Positions 5,793-7,871 of a stretch of DNA of 7,871 nt are shown in pieces. The stretch lies in contig JASFRI010000193.1 in assembly GCA_050115015.1 (NCBI GenBank), positions 1 to 7,871 on the forward strand, written 5' to 3'. The DNA is from JASFRI01 sp050115015. Lineage in GTDB: Bacteria > Acidobacteriota > Polarisedimenticolia > CBDVAL01. The translations under genes and the position numbers were made by a program. Within the stretch, counting starts at the first letter, position 1. Each line of letters starts with the position of its first letter. The notes under the pieces were generated by a model. That model did not search any database, was not told the origin of the DNA, and worked only from the letters and a program-made list of their open reading frames with translations.

Positions 5793-7871
5793 TCAGCTCC
5801 CGAGCGTCACGCGATCGCGACCCGGTCGGTCCTCGAAGCGGAAACCCGGATACTCGATGCGGTGGTGGTAGATGCTGTTGAGCGTCTTCAGGAAGGACTC
5901 CTGGATCCCGTCCAGGTCCTTGAAGGTGAGATCCGTCTCCGTGAGCTGGTCGTCCAGGATCACGGCGTTCACGATCTTGCGGATGACGTCCTTGAACTTC
6001 GCCGGCGTCGGCTCGTCCACGGTTCGCGCGGCGGCCTCGACCGAGTCTGCCATCATGAAGATCGCCGCCTCCTTCGTCTGCGGCTTGGGCCCGGGATAGC
6101 GGAAGTTGCTCTCGCTGACCTCCTGGATCTCGCTGACCTCCCGGCGTTTCGCCTTCTTGTAGAAGTAGGTGATCAGCCGCGTGCCGTGATGCTGGGGGAT
6201 GATGTCCACGATCGGCCGCGGCAGGTTGTACTCGCGCGCCATCTTGATGCCGTCCTTCACGTGGCTGGCGATGATGAGGCTGGACATCGTCGGGGATAGC
6301 TTGTTGTGCCGTCCGGTGGCGTCCATCTGGTTCTCGATGAAGTACTCCGGCTTGTTCATCTTCCCGATGTCGTGGTAATAGGCCGCGACCCGGCACAGCA
6401 GCGAGTTCACCCCGATGTGCTGCGCCGCGCTCTCCGCCAGGGTCCCCACGATGACGCTGTGGTTGTAGGTCCCCGGCGCCCGCACCGCCAGGCGCCGCAG
6501 CAGCGGGCTGTTCAGGTTGGACAGCTCCAGCAGCCGGATGTCGGTCAGGACGCCGAACATCCACTCCAGCACGGGCAGGGCGAAGGAAACCGTGATGGCG
6601 ACGAGAATGCCGCCGGCCATCCCGCAGCCACCATCGAACGCAAGCGCTCCGAAGGGCCGCACCCGCCCCAGGATGGTGGCCAGGGCCAGGACCGCGACGA
6701 CGTTCACCAAACCCACGATCAGCCCGGCCTTGATGATGGCGGTCCGCTCCTTGTACTGGGTGACGGCGTAGATCCCGGTGAAGCTGCTCAGCAACGCGAA
6801 GAGGCCGGCGGCCATGTCCCAGCCCGCGAGCATACCGAACACGACGGCCAGGAAGACCGAGAAGACCATCGCCACCCGGGCGCGGAGCAGGAGCGTCACC
6901 AGCGTGGCCCCCGCGGCGACGGGGATGGCGAAGACGTAGGACGAGGGTCGATCGAAGGGCGGCCGCCCGACGGCCTCCGCCAGCACTGCACCCAGGCGCA
7001 GGAGCGCGAAGCACCACAGGAGCATGCCGAGCCCCACCACCATGCAGATCCCGAACACGTTGCCGGGTCCACCCTCGCGCCGGACGAAGCCCACGTACCG
7101 CCACATGAAGAAGACGAGGAGTCCTCCCAGGACGGCGTAGCCCGCCGCGGCCACGGGATCCACCTGATCCCCCTGCAGGGCCCGGATCTGATCAAGGACC
7201 GCCAGACGCTCCGCGTCGACCACCTCGTTCGCGCGGAGGATCACGGCGCCCCGGGGGATGTTCGTGACCAGCATCCCGACCCGGTCGGCGGCCATCTCCC
7301 GGCGCCGGGCGGTCTCCCCGGAGTCGAAGCGCAGGTTGGCGTTCACCAGCGCCTCCAGGAACTCCGCCAGGGCATCCGAAGGGTTCCGGCCCAGTCGCGG
7401 CATGGCCTGCCGGAACGCCTGGGAAACCCTCCCGCGAGCCTCCTCGAGGCTCAGGATGGAATCGAGACGGTCGAAGCGGATCTCCACCCCCCCGCCGTCG
7501 CGGATCTCCCGGATGCGGATGGCGGGGACCCCCAGCAGCGGGAGCCGGTTGTCCACCACCTTCTCCCGGCGCACGGTTTCGAAGGAGGCGCGCAGGACCG
7601 CCTCCAGCGGCTCGGAGAAGCCATCCTTCACCAGCAGATCGAACGCGGGCTCGCGGATCGGGAAGGGAAGCTGCATCCGCAGCGTCTGCAAATCCTCCTC
7701 CGACGGCGCGTGCCCGAGGGAGGCCAGGTACTCCCGTCCGGTCTCGAAGAACTGGGTCAGCAGCTCGCTGGACCGTTCCAGGATGCCGTTCTCGAAGTTG
7801 TAGACCGGCGGGATCCTCGCCCGCTCCTCCTGCCGGCGCTCCTCGGTGGCCTGGAAGGCGGGAACGGTCAG
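5793..7871 (-). CDS. pgpH: Cyclic-di-AMP phosphodiesterase PgpH, 7TM-HD family (partial, N-terminus beyond window)
   Basis: Membrane phosphodiesterase that hydrolyses c-di-AMP to pApA (known for PgpH of Listeria and relatives; activity here is inferred). The frame is open from the window edge to TGA at 5793, giving 692 residues. It contains no start I accept, so the true start and the first membrane anchor lie outside. The extracytoplasmic 7TMR-HDED-type domain covers about residues 1-235, beginning with an ATEERRQEERARIPPVY-like block and ending in IPRGAVILRANEVV. About seven membrane segments follow between residues 242 and 440. The cytoplasmic HD domain shows GTYNHS (H471), YYHDIGK (H500, D501), H537 in SHVKDG, QHHG (560-563) and MMADSVEAA (D609), so the metal-binding set looks complete. 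RYPGPKPQTKEAA is also typical of the family. ybeY follows after 2 nt, as in the Bacillus yqfF-yqfG pair. A TTG at 7691 in the same frame is internal, not the start. Confidence 0.95.
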   Translation of the reverse strand: MTVPAFQATEERRQEERARIPPVYNFENGILERSSELLTQFFETGREYLASLGHAPSEEDLQTLRMQLPFPIREPAFDLLVKDGFSEPLEAVLRASFETVRREKVVDNRLPLLGVPAIRIREIRDGGGVEIRFDRLDSILSLEEARGRVSQAFRQAMPRLGRNPSDALAEFLEALVNANLRFDSGETARRREMAADRVGMLVTNIPRGAVILRANEVVDAERLAVLDQIRALQGDQVDPVAAAGYAVLGGLLVFFMWRYVGFVRREGGPGNVFGICMVVGLGMLLWCFALLRLGAVLAEAVGRPPFDRPSSYVFAIPVAAGATLVTLLLRARVAMVFSVFLAVVFGMLAGWDMAAGLFALLSSFTGIYAVTQYKERTAIIKAGLIVGLVNVVAVLALATILGRVRPFGALAFDGGCGMAGGILVAITVSFALPVLEWMFGVLTDIRLLELSNLNSPLLRRLAVRAPGTYNHSVIVGTLAESAAQHIGVNSLLCRVAAYYHDIGKMNKPEYFIENQMDATGRHNKLSPTMSSLIIASHVKDGIKMAREYNLPRPIVDIIPQHHGTRLITYFYKKAKRREVSEIQEVSESNFRYPGPKPQTKEAAIFMMADSVEAAARTVDEPTPAKFKDVIRKIVNAVILDDQLTETDLTFKDLDGIQESFLKTLNSIYHHRIEYPGFRFEDRPGRDRVTLGS
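5797..5801 (-). promoter_or_regulatory. Ribosome-binding site of ybeY
   Basis: GGGAG on the minus strand lies within the last codons of pgpH, 6 nt before the GTG at 5790. It is the main reason for preferring this start over the two downstream in-frame GTGs, although a G-run near 5758-5768 could serve those instead. Confidence 0.55.
6110..6141 (-). repeat. Short 18-nt-period direct repeat within pgpH
   Basis: The 14-mer TCTCGCTGACCTCC (plus strand) occurs at 6110-6123 and again at 6128-6141, offset by 18 nt or six codons. It encodes the EVSEIQ-EVSESN segment between the QHHG motif and RYPGPKPQ of the HD domain. It looks like a small in-frame duplication in a variable loop of PgpH, with no expected effect on the active site. 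Confidence 0.6.

Noticed and set aside
5791..7104. Upstream extension of the ybeY frame to a 595-residue protein
   Set aside because: The first 438 or so codons lie in another frame of pgpH and give Arg/Gly-rich nonsense; only the last 157 residues match YbeY.
1..7871. CRISPR, transposon, prophage, tRNA or novel defence system
   Set aside because: No spaced direct repeats, terminal inverted repeats, integrase/transposase motifs or cloverleaf-like segments were seen; all of the sequence is accounted for by conserved housekeeping genes apart from the 67-nt spacer.

Overview
This is a GC-rich, almost gap-free stretch of bacterial chromosome in which every supported gene lies on the minus strand. 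Read in the direction of transcription (high to low coordinates) the order is pgpH (partial, 5' end outside the window), ybeY, a corC/hlyC-type DUF21-CBS protein, era, recO, glyQ, glyS (partial, 3' end outside the window). No mobile element, CRISPR array, tRNA/rRNA gene or phage gene was seen, and there is no stretch above 300 bases without a gene. The only clear intergenic spacer is 67 nt between era and recO.

The genes are joined like links of one operon. ybeY starts 2 nt after the pgpH stop. ybeY/corC share ATGA, and corC/era, recO/glyQ and glyQ/glyS each share GTGA. Four of the six starts in the window are GTG. This argues for one polycistronic transcript with translational coupling, with era-recO as the only point where translation must restart independently.

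Functionally it is a housekeeping block. PgpH is a membrane c-di-AMP phosphodiesterase. YbeY and Era act in rRNA maturation and 30S assembly. RecO acts in recombinational repair. GlyQ and GlyS are the alpha and beta chains of the heterotetrameric bacterial glycyl-tRNA synthetase. The DUF21-CBS protein is a putative membrane ion-homeostasis or sensory protein. From general knowledge, the order pgpH-ybeY-(...)-era-recO-glyQ-glyS matches the Bacillus subtilis region (yqfF-yqfG-dgkA-cdd-era-recO-glyQ-glyS). The ybeY-corC adjacency matches the proteobacterial ybeZ-ybeY-ybeX arrangement. The window therefore looks like a mixture of the two layouts, with corC where dgkA/cdd sit in Bacillus.

Taxonomy cannot be fixed from sequence alone. 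High GC, alpha2beta2 GlyRS and PgpH together suggest a non-actinobacterial high-GC lineage such as Methylomirabilota/Rokubacteria, Acidobacteriota, Gemmatimonadota or a deltaproteobacterial group (inference).

The points most worth a second look are: the DUF21 membrane domain of the CorC homologue lacks the family's usual motifs although its CBS part is canonical; and glyS carries a G-run/inverted-repeat cluster exactly where the usually conserved GHRF motif has changed to GLRG. I did not find a convincing undescribed system; this is mostly an ordinary conserved chromosomal region.
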